A stretch of 64,000 nt of DNA from Ruminococcus sp. (GTDB lineage Bacteria > Bacillota > Clostridia > Oscillospirales > Ruminococcaceae). The DNA lies in assembly GCA_017519145.1 (NCBI GenBank), contig JAFWTA010000026.1, forward strand, positions 1 through 64,000, read 5' to 3'. The position numbers and the translations under genes are program-made. Below, piece by piece: positions 29,668 through 38,880 of this stretch; the first letter of the stretch is position 1; each line of letters starts with the position of its first letter. The notes under the pieces are model-generated. The model did no database searches and was not told the DNA's origin. It saw nothing but the letters and a program-made list of their open reading frames with translations.

Positions 29668-29725
29668 CGGTATTCGGCGTAAAAACTGCAAATGCCATAT
29701 TTTGATAACAGAAAGGATAAATACT

Positions 29726-30160
29726 ATGACAGAGATCAAACCATTCGAGCGAAAGGTCAACTACTATGAGACAGACAAAATGGGCATCGTCCACCACTCA
29801 AACTATATCAGAATTTTCGAGGAGACCAGAGTCCACTATCTTGCGGAGATGGGGATGCCCTTCGAGAACATTGAAGCAGCAGGAGTTCTCATGCCCGTAC
29901 TGTCTGTGGAGTGCAGCTACAAGCACCCTCTTGTCTTTGGCGAGGCTTTTCAGTCAAGCATAAGAGTCACAAAGTTCAACGGAACTACCCTCCATCTTGC
30001 GTACAGGGTCATCAGCCTGAAAACAGGCGATCTCTGCGCTGAGGGCACCTCATCCCACTGCTTCACCGACACGGATCTGAAGCCCATCAGGACAAAAAAC
30101 AAGTTCCCCGACATCTACAACGTCTTCAATGAACTGACAGCAGCAGCCTCTGAGGGATAA
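29726..30160 (+). CDS. Acyl-CoA thioesterase (YbgC/4HBT family)
   Basis: A 144-residue hot-dog-fold thioesterase hydrolysing acyl-CoA or acyl-ACP esters. The family motif YYETDKMGIVHHSNYIRIFEE includes the active-site Asp, and SVECSYKHPLVFGE is typical of the 4-hydroxybenzoyl-CoA thioesterase group. The ATG at 29726 has AAAGGA 9 nt upstream; an upstream in-frame ATG (29702) lacks a ribosome site. It diverges from cls, and no convincing promoter was seen for it. Confidence 0.9.
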   Translation: MTEIKPFERKVNYYETDKMGIVHHSNYIRIFEETRVHYLAEMGMPFENIEAAGVLMPVLSVECSYKHPLVFGEAFQSSIRVTKFNGTTLHLAYRVISLKTGDLCAEGTSSHCFTDTDLKPIRTKNKFPDIYNVFNELTAAASEG

Positions 30161-30163
30161 ACC

Positions 30164-30195
30164 AAAAGCTGCACGGCATATGCCGTGCAGCTTTT
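30164..30195. terminator. Two-way terminator, perfect 32-bp palindrome
   Basis: AAAAGCTGCACGGCAT joined directly to its exact complement. It serves the thioesterase gene (plus) and the GH26 gene (minus). Confidence 0.92.
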
Positions 30196-30208
30196 CTATT
30201 GGAGGTCG

Positions 30209-32296
30209 TTATTCAGCATTCGGATCAAGAGTTTTTCTCATCTTGAGGAGGAACTCCTGAATGAACAGAGCGTCATTGGAGGTAAGTCCCTTTGTAGCTT
30301 TGTCAACATCGCCGTTTACCTTGCCCTGATCGGTTATGACATACTTGTTGGGGTTAGCAAGTCCCTGCATGATGAGGATAGCGTCGGCAAGCTCAACAGT
30401 GCCGTCACAGTTTGTATCACCGTAAGTCACATCCTTAACTGTACCGCTTGATGTTACGGTAGTAGTTGTAGTCGTTGTTGTTACTGCGGTAGTAGTCGTG
30501 GTGGTCTTGGAAGGCTCCGAGCTTCCCTTGAAAAGATCCTTGGGGAGCTCTGAAAGTGTGATACAGAAATCACTCTTGTAAAGCTCTGTAAAGGTCTCGG
30601 GGTCCTGATACTCCTTGCCGCAGAGGAAGTGGGACTGCTCTGAGTCGTACCATGGGCAGAAGTACAGCCAGTAAGCGTGCTCTACCTCCATATTGTTAAG
30701 GCTGGGGCACGAATCGTTCTCGGGCATAGCTACCATCTTCTTGCCCTTGACGAATTTGTTCAGTGTGTAGAATATACCTGCCTCAGCGTCCTCGTTGGGA
30801 GTTCCCTGCTGCTTGCCGTCGTGACGGTTGTACTGGCAGTTATACTTATCAAAGCCTACGATATCGACTCTGTCGTCGCCTGAATACCACTGTGCGGAAT
30901 TGTCAGACCATGCATAGAGGTTCTGCTCGTAGATAAGGTTGTGGAGACCATACTCGTCCCTGAGAGTATCCTGAAGGAAGTTCCAGAGCTGCTTGTAAAC
31001 GACAGCGCCTTCCTTTGCCCACCAGAACCATGCTCCCGAACCGTCGATAGGATCGTCAGTATGGCTGGGGTTGCCCTCTGCCTCGTGGAAGGGACGGAAG
31101 ATAACGGGAACGCCTGCGTCCTGAAGCTTCTTCAGCTCAGCTGCAAGATTCTTCATGCAGAGCTGGAAGTAATCATACTCCATAGTGCCCTTTACCATGC
31201 AGTTCTTGGTGATGAAGTCGGTCTTTTCGGTGTATGTGGTCTTGGAGAAGTCAAGAGGCTCTCCGAGAGTATAATCAGCCTTGCTTGTGGGAACATTGAT
31301 ATGCCATGAAGCTGTGCATATACCGTTCTTCTTGGTGGTCCAGTCTATCATACGCTGAGCCACGCCGTCGTCCCACGCATAGCAGGGGCAGTAGCTTCCG
31401 AAGTCAAAGCCGCGGATAGCAGGCTCCTCTCCTGTGAGGTTCTTGATGTATCTTACCTCAAAGTCATAGTCATTGTATGAGTAGTTGCGGTTCTGAGTGC
31501 TGTATGTATAGACCTGTCCGTCAGGACCTGTGCAGTGCCACGGGAACTTCTCGCCGCTCTCGGTCTTGTCCCAGCTCTCCTCGTCGATGACATACTCAAC
31601 GCCGTCACTGTCCACACACTTGTTTGCATTTGCATCATAGCGGATAGTGGTGTCAACGCCGTGACCGCCGCCGTAGATCTCCTGCTGACCCGAGAGGATA
31701 TTCTTTCCGTAAACGCTCTTGAGGTACTTCATGAGAGCCTTTGTCTCGGGAGTTGCATCGGGATCCGCTGTTGTTCCGTCAGCCTTTGACAGATCGGGGA
31801 ACTGCGCCTCGTCCACCGTAACAGTATCTATTGCCATATAGCCGTATTCGCTGATGAATTCGATAGTGTTCACGCCCTTGTTCATTCGCACCATTCCAAA
31901 GTCATAATCCGTCCATTTATCGGAATGAGCTGCCTGTGTTGTGTATTTTACTCCGTTTATTTTTACTGCCTGCTGTCTTGCGCCCTTGTCGAGGATCTGT
32001 GCGCCGTGTACTGTTATGGAGTACATTCCGTCGGCGGGAACAGTTACCTCAAATGAAGCAGGTGATGCTGTCAGATAGAAGAAGCCATCTCCCGAATAAC
32101 CGGGGATCTCTGTCTGATAGATACTTGTCCACAGGTCTGCGCCCTCCATTTTTTCGCCCTCGATAACATAGGGGAAAGATGTCGCAGCTGCCTCCCCTGC
32201 TGCGATGGAAGTGAAAAGTCCTGCGGTGCCGCACTGTACTGCTGCCATAACTCCCGCAGCTGTCAGTGCCAGTGTTTTTTTAAGCTTTCCATTCAT
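30209..32296 (-). CDS. Secreted GH26 mannanase with CBM35-like module and dockerin
   Basis: A 695-residue exported enzyme predicted to cleave beta-1,4-mannan. It has a signal peptide (1-33), a CBM35/CBM6-like jelly-roll (about 40-165; VIEGEKMEG, TVHGAQ), and the GH26 barrel (about 185-600). The barrel has acid/base Glu405 (FRPFHEAEGN) and probable nucleophile Glu526 (VAMPENDS). A short Thr-rich linker leads to a type I dockerin (NCDGTVELADAILIMQ). The ATG at 32296 follows AAAGGAGG; the longer frame adds 11 residues before the signal peptide and is rejected. GH26 also contains beta-1,3-xylanases and lichenases, so mannanase is the most likely but not the only activity. Confidence 0.93.
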   Translation of the reverse strand: MNGKLKKTLALTAAGVMAAVQCGTAGLFTSIAAGEAAATSFPYVIEGEKMEGADLWTSIYQTEIPGYSGDGFFYLTASPASFEVTVPADGMYSITVHGAQILDKGARQQAVKINGVKYTTQAAHSDKWTDYDFGMVRMNKGVNTIEFISEYGYMAIDTVTVDEAQFPDLSKADGTTADPDATPETKALMKYLKSVYGKNILSGQQEIYGGGHGVDTTIRYDANANKCVDSDGVEYVIDEESWDKTESGEKFPWHCTGPDGQVYTYSTQNRNYSYNDYDFEVRYIKNLTGEEPAIRGFDFGSYCPCYAWDDGVAQRMIDWTTKKNGICTASWHINVPTSKADYTLGEPLDFSKTTYTEKTDFITKNCMVKGTMEYDYFQLCMKNLAAELKKLQDAGVPVIFRPFHEAEGNPSHTDDPIDGSGAWFWWAKEGAVVYKQLWNFLQDTLRDEYGLHNLIYEQNLYAWSDNSAQWYSGDDRVDIVGFDKYNCQYNRHDGKQQGTPNEDAEAGIFYTLNKFVKGKKMVAMPENDSCPSLNNMEVEHAYWLYFCPWYDSEQSHFLCGKEYQDPETFTELYKSDFCITLSELPKDLFKGSSEPSKTTTTTTAVTTTTTTTTVTSSGTVKDVTYGDTNCDGTVELADAILIMQGLANPNKYVITDQGKVNGDVDKATKGLTSNDALFIQEFLLKMRKTLDPNAE

Positions 32297-32343
32297 TTTC
32301 AATATCCTCCTTTTATTGGATACGACCAATAACTTCTAACTTT

Positions 32344-32372
32344 ATTATAGTCTTTTTTAAGCCCTATGTCAA
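32344..32372 (-). promoter_or_regulatory. GH26 promoter
   Basis: Minus strand: TTGACA (32367-32372), 17 bp, TATAAT (32344-32349), matching the consensus in all but the spacer sequence. Confidence 0.9.
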
Positions 32373-32433
32373 GGATTTTCGCTTATCGAATATGTAAAAT
32401 TATTGTGATGATTTAAGCTGTTGCTTAAATTAT

Positions 32434-32467
32434 GAAAAAAGGAACCTTATGGGGAGGTTCCTTTTTC
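32434..32467 (-). terminator. Terminator of the PL1/PL9 gene
   Basis: GGAACCT/AGGTTCC hairpin flanked by A- and T-runs, about 35 nt after the stop codon. Confidence 0.88.
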
Positions 32468-32500
32468 CATCATATCATTATACCGCAGTCCTGTCGGATC

Positions 32501-35500
32501 TCAGGACTCGGGGAGAGCTGGCACAAGACCAAGGAGATACTTCTGTATAGCAAGTGCGTCATTGGCTGTTATACCGCCGCCGCGCTCGTATACATCGGCA
32601 TTCACACGCAGCTCGGGCCTGATCTGGTACTTGTCAGGGTTTGCAAGTGACTGCATTATGAATATTGCATCAGCAAGCTCGACCTCACCATCACCGTTTG
32701 CGTCGCCTGCCTTGCCGTTGTAAGGCTCAAAGGTGGTAACGGGAGATGTTGTCACGGGAGCTGTTGTAGTAGTCGTTGTAACAACAGGCTGTGCTGACGA
32801 GGGCGAGAATACCATGTAGAACAGGTTTGCCGCATCAGCCTTTGCGACTGTATGTGCGCCTGCAGAAAGGTCTGCGCTGATAATTCCGTCGCCCGATGAT
32901 GTATACTTGGTACCGTCTATCTTGATAGTTGCCGCAGGTTCTGTGAATACGAGGGTAAGTCTGCCGGCTGATGGAGCGTTGAAGCTTACAGCTGTTGCTG
33001 TCTCGATCTTCAGACATCTTGTCAGGGTCTTACCGTCATAATTCACAGTTCCTTTAGCGTCAGAGAGGTTACCTGTAATGCTGTAGAAGCTGCTCTGTGT
33101 ACCGTTCTCGGTAAAGTTGTGGATATATCCGCCCGATACGGATACAACGAGTGAAGTTACCGTAGTTGTAGTGCTCTGGACAGGCTTGCTGCTCGTGGTC
33201 GTTGTCTGCTGCGAAGAAGCAGAGGTCTGCACGGGAGCTGTTCCTGCTGCATAGGGGTTCGGAGTTGCGGTCTGTGTAATTCCGCCGCTCATGTGATAGC
33301 CTATGCTCTTGTATGTGCTGCCCGAAGCTGTCTCGGCAAATCCCGAGGGCTTGGGAGAGCCGTCTGCGTTTCTCCATGCCTTGTGGAAATCTGTTCCCAT
33401 GGCTGCAACGCTGAGGCTGATGAAGTCACTGTCGGCAGGTGTTACGATGTCGCCCAGCTTTGCGCCGCTGGTCATGGTAACGCCTGACTTTGCGTAATAA
33501 TACTTGCTGTTGTAGTATACAGAATCGCTCATGATACCCACGAACTTGTCGTTGGATACCTTGATGCCTGCGGCATTGGTCTTTGAGACCTTGCTTGTGT
33601 TGATGTAGGACATCATGCCGCTGAACTTGGCAGATGTGTCGCATCGGTATACCATGTAGTTGGACTTGCCGTTGCCGCCGATACCGTTATTGTATGCGGT
33701 GCAGTTCTTCATGTCGCCGAACTTTGGATTGTTGTTGTCGGTAAATCCGCAGTTCAGGTTCTCGAAGGAGAGGCAGTTCTCAACGGTATGGCGTGTACCT
33801 ACTCCGCCGCCGCCAAGCTTGAAGCCGTTTCCGTCACAGTCGCCGTAGCCTCTGCCGTTCTCGGTAAAGCCGTTGCGGAAGGCTATGCTGTTCTTTATAG
33901 TCACACTGCCGATAGGACCTGTCTCGGTCTTTGCATAGAGGTCCCAGCCGTCATCGGAGTTGTTGTATGCGATACAGCCGTCGAATACGTTGCCCTCGCC
34001 GCAGGTGAGCTTTGCAGCAAATCCGTCTGCATTCTCCATTGTTGCATCGTCGCAGTTGTTGCGCGAGGTGCAGTTCTTCACAAGGTTGTTTGTGGGCCAC
34101 TGTGATACGCTTGTGTACGAGGCATTGTATCTGGATATCTGCAAGCCGGTATCCTGATTATTGTCAAATACCATCATCTCGATGATATTGTTATCGCCCG
34201 AAAGGAGCATTCCGTTATCGCCTGCATTGGCTATCTCAAAGCCGTAGAAGTGCCAGTATGAGCCGTCAAGGACAAATCCACGGTTAGTGCCTGATACCGC
34301 TTCGCCCGAGAAGTCGAACTTTACCGCCGCATTGGGGTAGGCTGCGATGGTCTTGTATGCGCCCGACTTGCCTGCATTGCTCTCCTCTATCATAATGGGC
34401 GAGCTGTATTTATATGTGCCGCCGAGAAGATAGATGGTGCCGCCCGCAGGTATGGACTTTATTGCGGTAAGAACATCCGTAGGGGTATTGAGAGTCTTAC
34501 CGTCTCCTCCGCCGTTGGGAGAAGCATAGATCACGTTAGCGCCTGTAACCGGGGTAACTGATGCAGGTACGCTTGTGGTGGTCTTGGCAGGCTGTGTTAC
34601 GGAGATAGTCGTAACAGCAGGCTGTGTGTTGATAACGGGAGCTGTAGACGTTGTAACTGCCGGGGCTGCGGAGTTGTCCTCCTTGAAGCCGCTGCCTATT
34701 GCGGTCACTGAGCCCTTGTAGGAGCTGAGTGCAGATTTAAGTGCCTGATTAACTGCATAGCTCTCATCGTCTACGGAATTGTTGAACTGCCACTTGAAGT
34801 CGCCGCCGTCAACTCTGCCTGCCTTTGCTGTAACTATGGCAGGTACATCGGCTGCATTGTCAGCTGTGTAGCTGTACATAACGCTTGATGTGTCAAAGTT
34901 GTTGTAGGCTGTTCCGCCTGACTTAGCCTTTACGGAAGCTCCTATCTTCTCTGTTTTTGAGGAGGCTTCATAGGCGTCGAAATCAGTGCTGTTCTCCTGA
35001 TAGGTGGTGTACGCCTTCTGACCTGTCATGATGTTGCCGTAGGACTTGATGACTCCTCCTGCCTCTCCCGAGAATGTGCCTCCCGAAAGATCGTCGGAGC
35101 CCTGAAGTGATATGAGCATGGGGTACTTGCAGTTGCGGAAATAGTTGCTCTCCACAAAGCAGGATGCTCCCATGGTTACGCCTACGCCGTACTTTGCATT
35201 GCCGTCAAAGTAGTTGTTGTAGCAGTGTACGGAACAGGTCCTTATTCTGGGATGGCGCGAGTCGGAATGATCGTACCAGTTGTGGTGGTAGGTTATGTAA
35301 TTTTCGGTGCTCTCAGATTTCATGCCCTGAAGATTACACTTTCCGTTGTCCCAGAAGTGATTGTAAGAGTGAGTGATATAAGTGGAGGTCTTGGTATCAA
35401 GAGCTCCGTCGCCCTTTGCCTGATCGGCGTCAGAGCCTGCGTCGCCGTAGAAGAAATCGCAGTTGTGGACCCAGATGTGGTTGTTGTTCTGCTGGAGTCC

Positions 35501-36331
35501 GCAGTTGTCGCCCTCACTGCTGTTGCAGTTCATGAAGCCGAGATTTCTTACCTCTACATTGGAACAGTTCTTCAAGACGAGACCGAAGCCGTTGAGGGTA
35601 GCGTCATTGCCTATACCCTCGATGGTGCAGCCTGCTGTGACTGTATCCACCATAAGGTCTCCCTTCATGAGAACGGAAGGATCTGTGATATTGCCGATGA
35701 TACGGATGTTCAGCGGTCTTGGCTCCTTGCCCTTCTTATACGCGGTGATTATATTCTGCACGCCTGTTACCGCTGTGGCTCCCTTTCCCGTGGAGTCGAT
35801 GCTTGCTGATACCGTATCCTTGTTTCCTTCCGTAACATAGATCACTATTGCATTGCTTTTAAGAGTACCGTCATTGTTGTAGGCACCGCTTGAGCTTCCG
35901 TTCACGAAGCCGAAGCCGCTGCGGTCATGTGCATAGGCTGTTGCTGTTGCCTCTGCCGCCTTTGAGCCGTCCTCTTTTCCACCTATTACCGGAACTACAC
36001 GCATAGTATGGCTGCCTGCTTTCAGTCCCACGGCATCTGCTCTCATATAGCCGCTGTACTGTCTTACAAGCATGGTGTCGATCTGTACGCCGTCAACATA
36101 GACGTTGTAGCCGCCTGCACCGGATACCGATGACCATGTGGCATACATACCCTCGCCGAAGCCTGCGGAGCTGAGTATCTTCACGCTGCTTTCGGCTGCA
36201 TAGGCTGTGAGCGAGCTTCCTGCATAGATAACAGGCATTGATGAGGCTGCCGTGCCGACCGCTGCCGACACTGTCATCATAGCGGCTGCTGCAATGGAAG
36301 CTGCCCTTCTTTTCAGCAAATTATTCTTCAT
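32501..36331 (-). CDS. Bifunctional pectate lyase PL1-PL9 with CBM77-like module and dockerin
   Basis: A 1276-residue exported enzyme with two pectate lyase domains. After a signal peptide and a fibronectin-like segment comes a PL1 beta-helix (about 110-570) with the SRHPRIR motif, catalytic Arg near residue 362. A Thr/Pro linker is followed by a PL9 beta-helix (about 605-1040), with the probable catalytic Lys near 773 (GFAAKLTCG). A module of about 110 residues follows (YIHNFTENG, KIETATAVSFNAPSAGRLTLVF), closely resembling the homogalacturonan-binding CBM77. The protein ends in a dockerin. The same order was described for an R. flavefaciens PL1/9 protein. The ATG at 36331 has GGAGGG 7 nt upstream; an upstream TTG overlaps that site. 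Confidence 0.95.
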   Translation of the reverse strand: MKNNLLKRRAASIAAAAMMTVSAAVGTAASSMPVIYAGSSLTAYAAESSVKILSSAGFGEGMYATWSSVSGAGGYNVYVDGVQIDTMLVRQYSGYMRADAVGLKAGSHTMRVVPVIGGKEDGSKAAEATATAYAHDRSGFGFVNGSSSGAYNNDGTLKSNAIVIYVTEGNKDTVSASIDSTGKGATAVTGVQNIITAYKKGKEPRPLNIRIIGNITDPSVLMKGDLMVDTVTAGCTIEGIGNDATLNGFGLVLKNCSNVEVRNLGFMNCNSSEGDNCGLQQNNNHIWVHNCDFFYGDAGSDADQAKGDGALDTKTSTYITHSYNHFWDNGKCNLQGMKSESTENYITYHHNWYDHSDSRHPRIRTCSVHCYNNYFDGNAKYGVGVTMGASCFVESNYFRNCKYPMLISLQGSDDLSGGTFSGEAGGVIKSYGNIMTGQKAYTTYQENSTDFDAYEASSKTEKIGASVKAKSGGTAYNNFDTSSVMYSYTADNAADVPAIVTAKAGRVDGGDFKWQFNNSVDDESYAVNQALKSALSSYKGSVTAIGSGFKEDNSAAPAVTTSTAPVINTQPAVTTISVTQPAKTTTSVPASVTPVTGANVIYASPNGGGDGKTLNTPTDVLTAIKSIPAGGTIYLLGGTYKYSSPIMIEESNAGKSGAYKTIAAYPNAAVKFDFSGEAVSGTNRGFVLDGSYWHFYGFEIANAGDNGMLLSGDNNIIEMMVFDNNQDTGLQISRYNASYTSVSQWPTNNLVKNCTSRNNCDDATMENADGFAAKLTCGEGNVFDGCIAYNNSDDGWDLYAKTETGPIGSVTIKNSIAFRNGFTENGRGYGDCDGNGFKLGGGGVGTRHTVENCLSFENLNCGFTDNNNPKFGDMKNCTAYNNGIGGNGKSNYMVYRCDTSAKFSGMMSYINTSKVSKTNAAGIKVSNDKFVGIMSDSVYYNSKYYYAKSGVTMTSGAKLGDIVTPADSDFISLSVAAMGTDFHKAWRNADGSPKPSGFAETASGSTYKSIGYHMSGGITQTATPNPYAAGTAPVQTSASSQQTTTTSSKPVQSTTTTVTSLVVSVSGGYIHNFTENGTQSSFYSITGNLSDAKGTVNYDGKTLTRCLKIETATAVSFNAPSAGRLTLVFTEPAATIKIDGTKYTSSGDGIISADLSAGAHTVAKADAANLFYMVFSPSSAQPVVTTTTTTAPVTTSPVTTFEPYNGKAGDANGDGEVELADAIFIMQSLANPDKYQIRPELRVNADVYERGGGITANDALAIQKYLLGLVPALPES

Positions 36332-36365
36332 AAGTGATCCCTCCAAAATTTTAATATCCTCTGAT

Positions 36366-36384
36366 GAGCGCCCTATCGGCGCTC
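36366..36384 (-). other. Leader hairpin of the PL1/PL9 transcript
   Basis: GAGCGCC-5 nt-GGCGCTC, a 7-bp GC-rich stem between the promoter and the ribosome site. No T-tail. A possible transcript-stabilising structure. Confidence 0.5.
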
Positions 36385-36402
36385 CTTTCTCTTACTGTAT
36401 AT

Positions 36403-36431
36403 ATTATATCCCCGTAAAGCTGACTTTTCAA
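36403..36431 (-). promoter_or_regulatory. PL1/PL9 promoter
   Basis: Minus strand: TTGAAA (36426-36431), 17 bp, TATAAT (36403-36408). Confidence 0.8.
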
Positions 36432-36549
36432 TGACATATAATACTCAGAATATGACATTTTACGCTATTGGTTTGCAAAGTCGAATACAATCGGTCACTT
36501 CATTACATAAAGGTCATTATCTTCTTATTTATATATGCTGTAATGTCAT
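36431..36549. promoter_or_regulatory. ATGACAT repeats between divergent dockerin genes
   Basis: ATGACAT occurs at 36431-36437 and 36452-36458, 21 bp apart (two helical turns), directly upstream of the PL1/PL9 -35. An inverted copy ATGTCAT lies at 36543-36549, nearer the divergent gene. This is a candidate shared regulator site. Confidence 0.35.
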
Positions 36550-36644
36550 CTGCTTACAAAAAATAATAAAAAATCTGTGAGAGTTCATGTTTTTTCATAC
36601 GTCAAAATTATAGAATAAAATGTTGCCGTAAAGGAGGTATCTTT

Positions 36645-38798
36645 ATGTTATTCAAGAAAATCTTATCTTTCGCCCTTGCAGCTGCTATGGTATCAGTGCT
36701 GCCTGCTTTTCCTGCTGTCAGCAGTACTAAAGTCATTGCAGCCGACTCTGCTGCCGAGGAAAGCGGAGACTTCTCCCTCCTCGCTTCCGAATATGAGGTA
36801 GCGGTGGGAAGCACCGTTCAGATCAGTTACAGCGGCTCAGCAGACGGGCTTCAGACACAGATCGACAACCCGTTTATCATTTCCGATGATGCCACAGGTC
36901 TTGTCATAAAGGGACTGAGAACAGGTAGTTCCGGTGTGTCGTTCTTCTCGGACGGAAAGGAGTTCAAGGCACTCATAACCGTTGTCCCGAATCCCGATAT
37001 CACCGATGTCTGTGATATCTGCCGCGAACCCCTGAACACCGACATCAACTACACCACCACCTCAGACGGGGAAAAGCTCTGTCAGAACTGCTATCCCACC
37101 ATAGGAGACTGCTGTCCGAGAGTACATGACACCATCACCGACGAGGTAACATCAATAGTCCGCGATAACGACGACTCATATCACATCTTCTTCAAGGAGC
37201 ACGGCGAATACTATCTCAGCTCCGAGACTTTGTACAATGTTATCACCTACAGGCTCGGCGCAGAGATAAAGGAAGGCGACAAGGTAGTCCTCGACTATGA
37301 CTACTACGACCTCGGTCCCGACAACAAGAAATGCATCGTATGGCGTATCCGCAGCGTAAAATACGCTCCCGAGGAGCTCACCTTTACAGGGCACGTTGAG
37401 TACAGCTGTGCGAGATTTGTTCGTTTCGGCAGAGAGGGACTCTTTATGCTCCCAGACGATCTCGAATATCCCGACGGAAATCCATTTGCAGAGGGAAATA
37501 CCGTTAATGTCACTGTTCTATGTGAGAAAAAGGACGATATTCGCGTCATAACCGAGATAAAGAGCGCAGAGGTCGCAGGCACCGAGGAACCTGTACATAT
37601 AGAGGCTCCCTTCAAAGAAAGCTTCACTGACATAGTTGTTGAGAGAGACTCCGAGCATATCACATTCGGGGACCACGGCAGATTTTTCCTCAACAAGGGC
37701 TATTCCATGAACAGCAGCACCGATGTCAGCAAGATCAACATCGGCGACTCATGCGAGATAGTTTTCTACTACCGAGGTCTTTCCGATACAGTAGATCTTA
37801 TCACCTATATCGAGTCGCTTTCAGCTGCTCCCGTGACTACAGCAGATGTTTCCGTAACAACTGTGACCACCACGACCACAGATGCCAAAGTAACTACTAC
37901 AACTACTTCAGATGAACCCGAGATATGGATGTGGATGACAGGTGTGGATCACTTCGACAGCATCAGGACTCGCCCCACAAAGACCATCTACACCGAGGGC
38001 GATAAGCTCGACCTCAGCGGTCTCGTTATCAATGCTTATCATCAGGCGGATAAATTCTCCAATAAGGGCAACGGTATGACCGTAAGGACAGACTATGTCT
38101 GGGAGATCGAGAATATCGATCCCAAGGACATCACCATTGAGGATCTCGGCGGTGAGGTCGTGGGCAAAAACGGTGATATCAGCAAGCTCATGGGCGGATA
38201 CGCTTACACGGTAGTCATCGGCGGCGGTGATACCATCAGTCTTAATGTCAAGGGCGAGAAGTACGAAAAGGAAATGTACGATACGCAGGGATTCAGGTTC
38301 AGGATATATGTTTCACCCAAGGACAGCGTGAACAAGTTCATCGCTATCGACAATGGCGAGATAGAGGCATTCAGCTACGGATTCGATTCCCACGGCTTTG
38401 TCATCAAGGGCTACGGTGCATTCAGCATCGATATGGACGCTCATATGCACGTTAGCTACAATATGCCCTCACACCTTCAGAAAGGCGATATAGTTTCGGG
38501 AGTCCTCTATATCAATTCAGAGACAAACTACATCATAACGGGCGACATGGAAGTATTCCACCCCACACTCGGAAACGGTGACGCAAACTGCGACACAAAG
38601 ATAGAGCTGGCAGATGCTATACTCATCATGCAGGCTCTGGCAAATCCCAATAAATACGGTATTGACGGCTCTCATGAGCACTGTCTCACCGAAATGGGCA
38701 GGATTAATGCCGATGTAAACGGCGGCGGAATGACATCCGACGACGCTCTGGATATCCAGCTCCACCTCCTCGGCAAAAAGACTCTCGCCATGAGATAA
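36645..38798 (+). CDS. Secreted dockerin protein of unknown function
   Basis: A 717-residue exported protein with no recognisable enzyme domain. It has a signal peptide (about 1-33) and a bacterial Ig-like stretch (about 45-115). A Cys-rich segment (about 125-165: CDICREPL, LCQNCYPTIGDCC) resembles a zinc ribbon or LIM-type knuckle, unusual outside the cell. Two similar beta-rich repeats of about 95 residues follow (RDNDDSYHIFFKEHGEYYLSSE versus RDSEHITFGDHGRFFLNKG). After a Thr-rich linker comes an Ig-like module of a 'TKTIYTEGDKLDLSGLVINA' type, a further beta-rich region, and a type I dockerin (about 645-717). It may be a structural or adhesive cellulosome component. The start follows AAGGAGG. 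Confidence 0.85.
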   Translation: MLFKKILSFALAAAMVSVLPAFPAVSSTKVIAADSAAEESGDFSLLASEYEVAVGSTVQISYSGSADGLQTQIDNPFIISDDATGLVIKGLRTGSSGVSFFSDGKEFKALITVVPNPDITDVCDICREPLNTDINYTTTSDGEKLCQNCYPTIGDCCPRVHDTITDEVTSIVRDNDDSYHIFFKEHGEYYLSSETLYNVITYRLGAEIKEGDKVVLDYDYYDLGPDNKKCIVWRIRSVKYAPEELTFTGHVEYSCARFVRFGREGLFMLPDDLEYPDGNPFAEGNTVNVTVLCEKKDDIRVITEIKSAEVAGTEEPVHIEAPFKESFTDIVVERDSEHITFGDHGRFFLNKGYSMNSSTDVSKINIGDSCEIVFYYRGLSDTVDLITYIESLSAAPVTTADVSVTTVTTTTTDAKVTTTTTSDEPEIWMWMTGVDHFDSIRTRPTKTIYTEGDKLDLSGLVINAYHQADKFSNKGNGMTVRTDYVWEIENIDPKDITIEDLGGEVVGKNGDISKLMGGYAYTVVIGGGDTISLNVKGEKYEKEMYDTQGFRFRIYVSPKDSVNKFIAIDNGEIEAFSYGFDSHGFVIKGYGAFSIDMDAHMHVSYNMPSHLQKGDIVSGVLYINSETNYIITGDMEVFHPTLGNGDANCDTKIELADAILIMQALANPNKYGIDGSHEHCLTEMGRINADVNGGGMTSDDALDIQLHLLGKKTLAMR

Positions 38799-38802
38799 CA
38801 AA

Positions 38803-38830
38803 AAAGGCTCTCCACCGGAGAGCCTTTCAT
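38803..38830 (+). terminator. Terminator of the dockerin-protein gene
   Basis: AAAGGCTCTCC/GGAGAGCCTTT hairpin, 4 nt after the stop codon. Confidence 0.8.
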
Positions 38831-38843
38831 TATATAAAAGTAC

Positions 38844-38877
38844 GCAAAAAAGCTCCGCATGAAGCGGAGCTTTATAA
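38844..38877 (-). terminator. Terminator of the HU/H1-like operon
   Basis: AAAGCTCCGC/GCGGAGCTTT hairpin with TTTTTTGC on the minus strand. Confidence 0.88.
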
Positions 38878-38880
38878 TTC

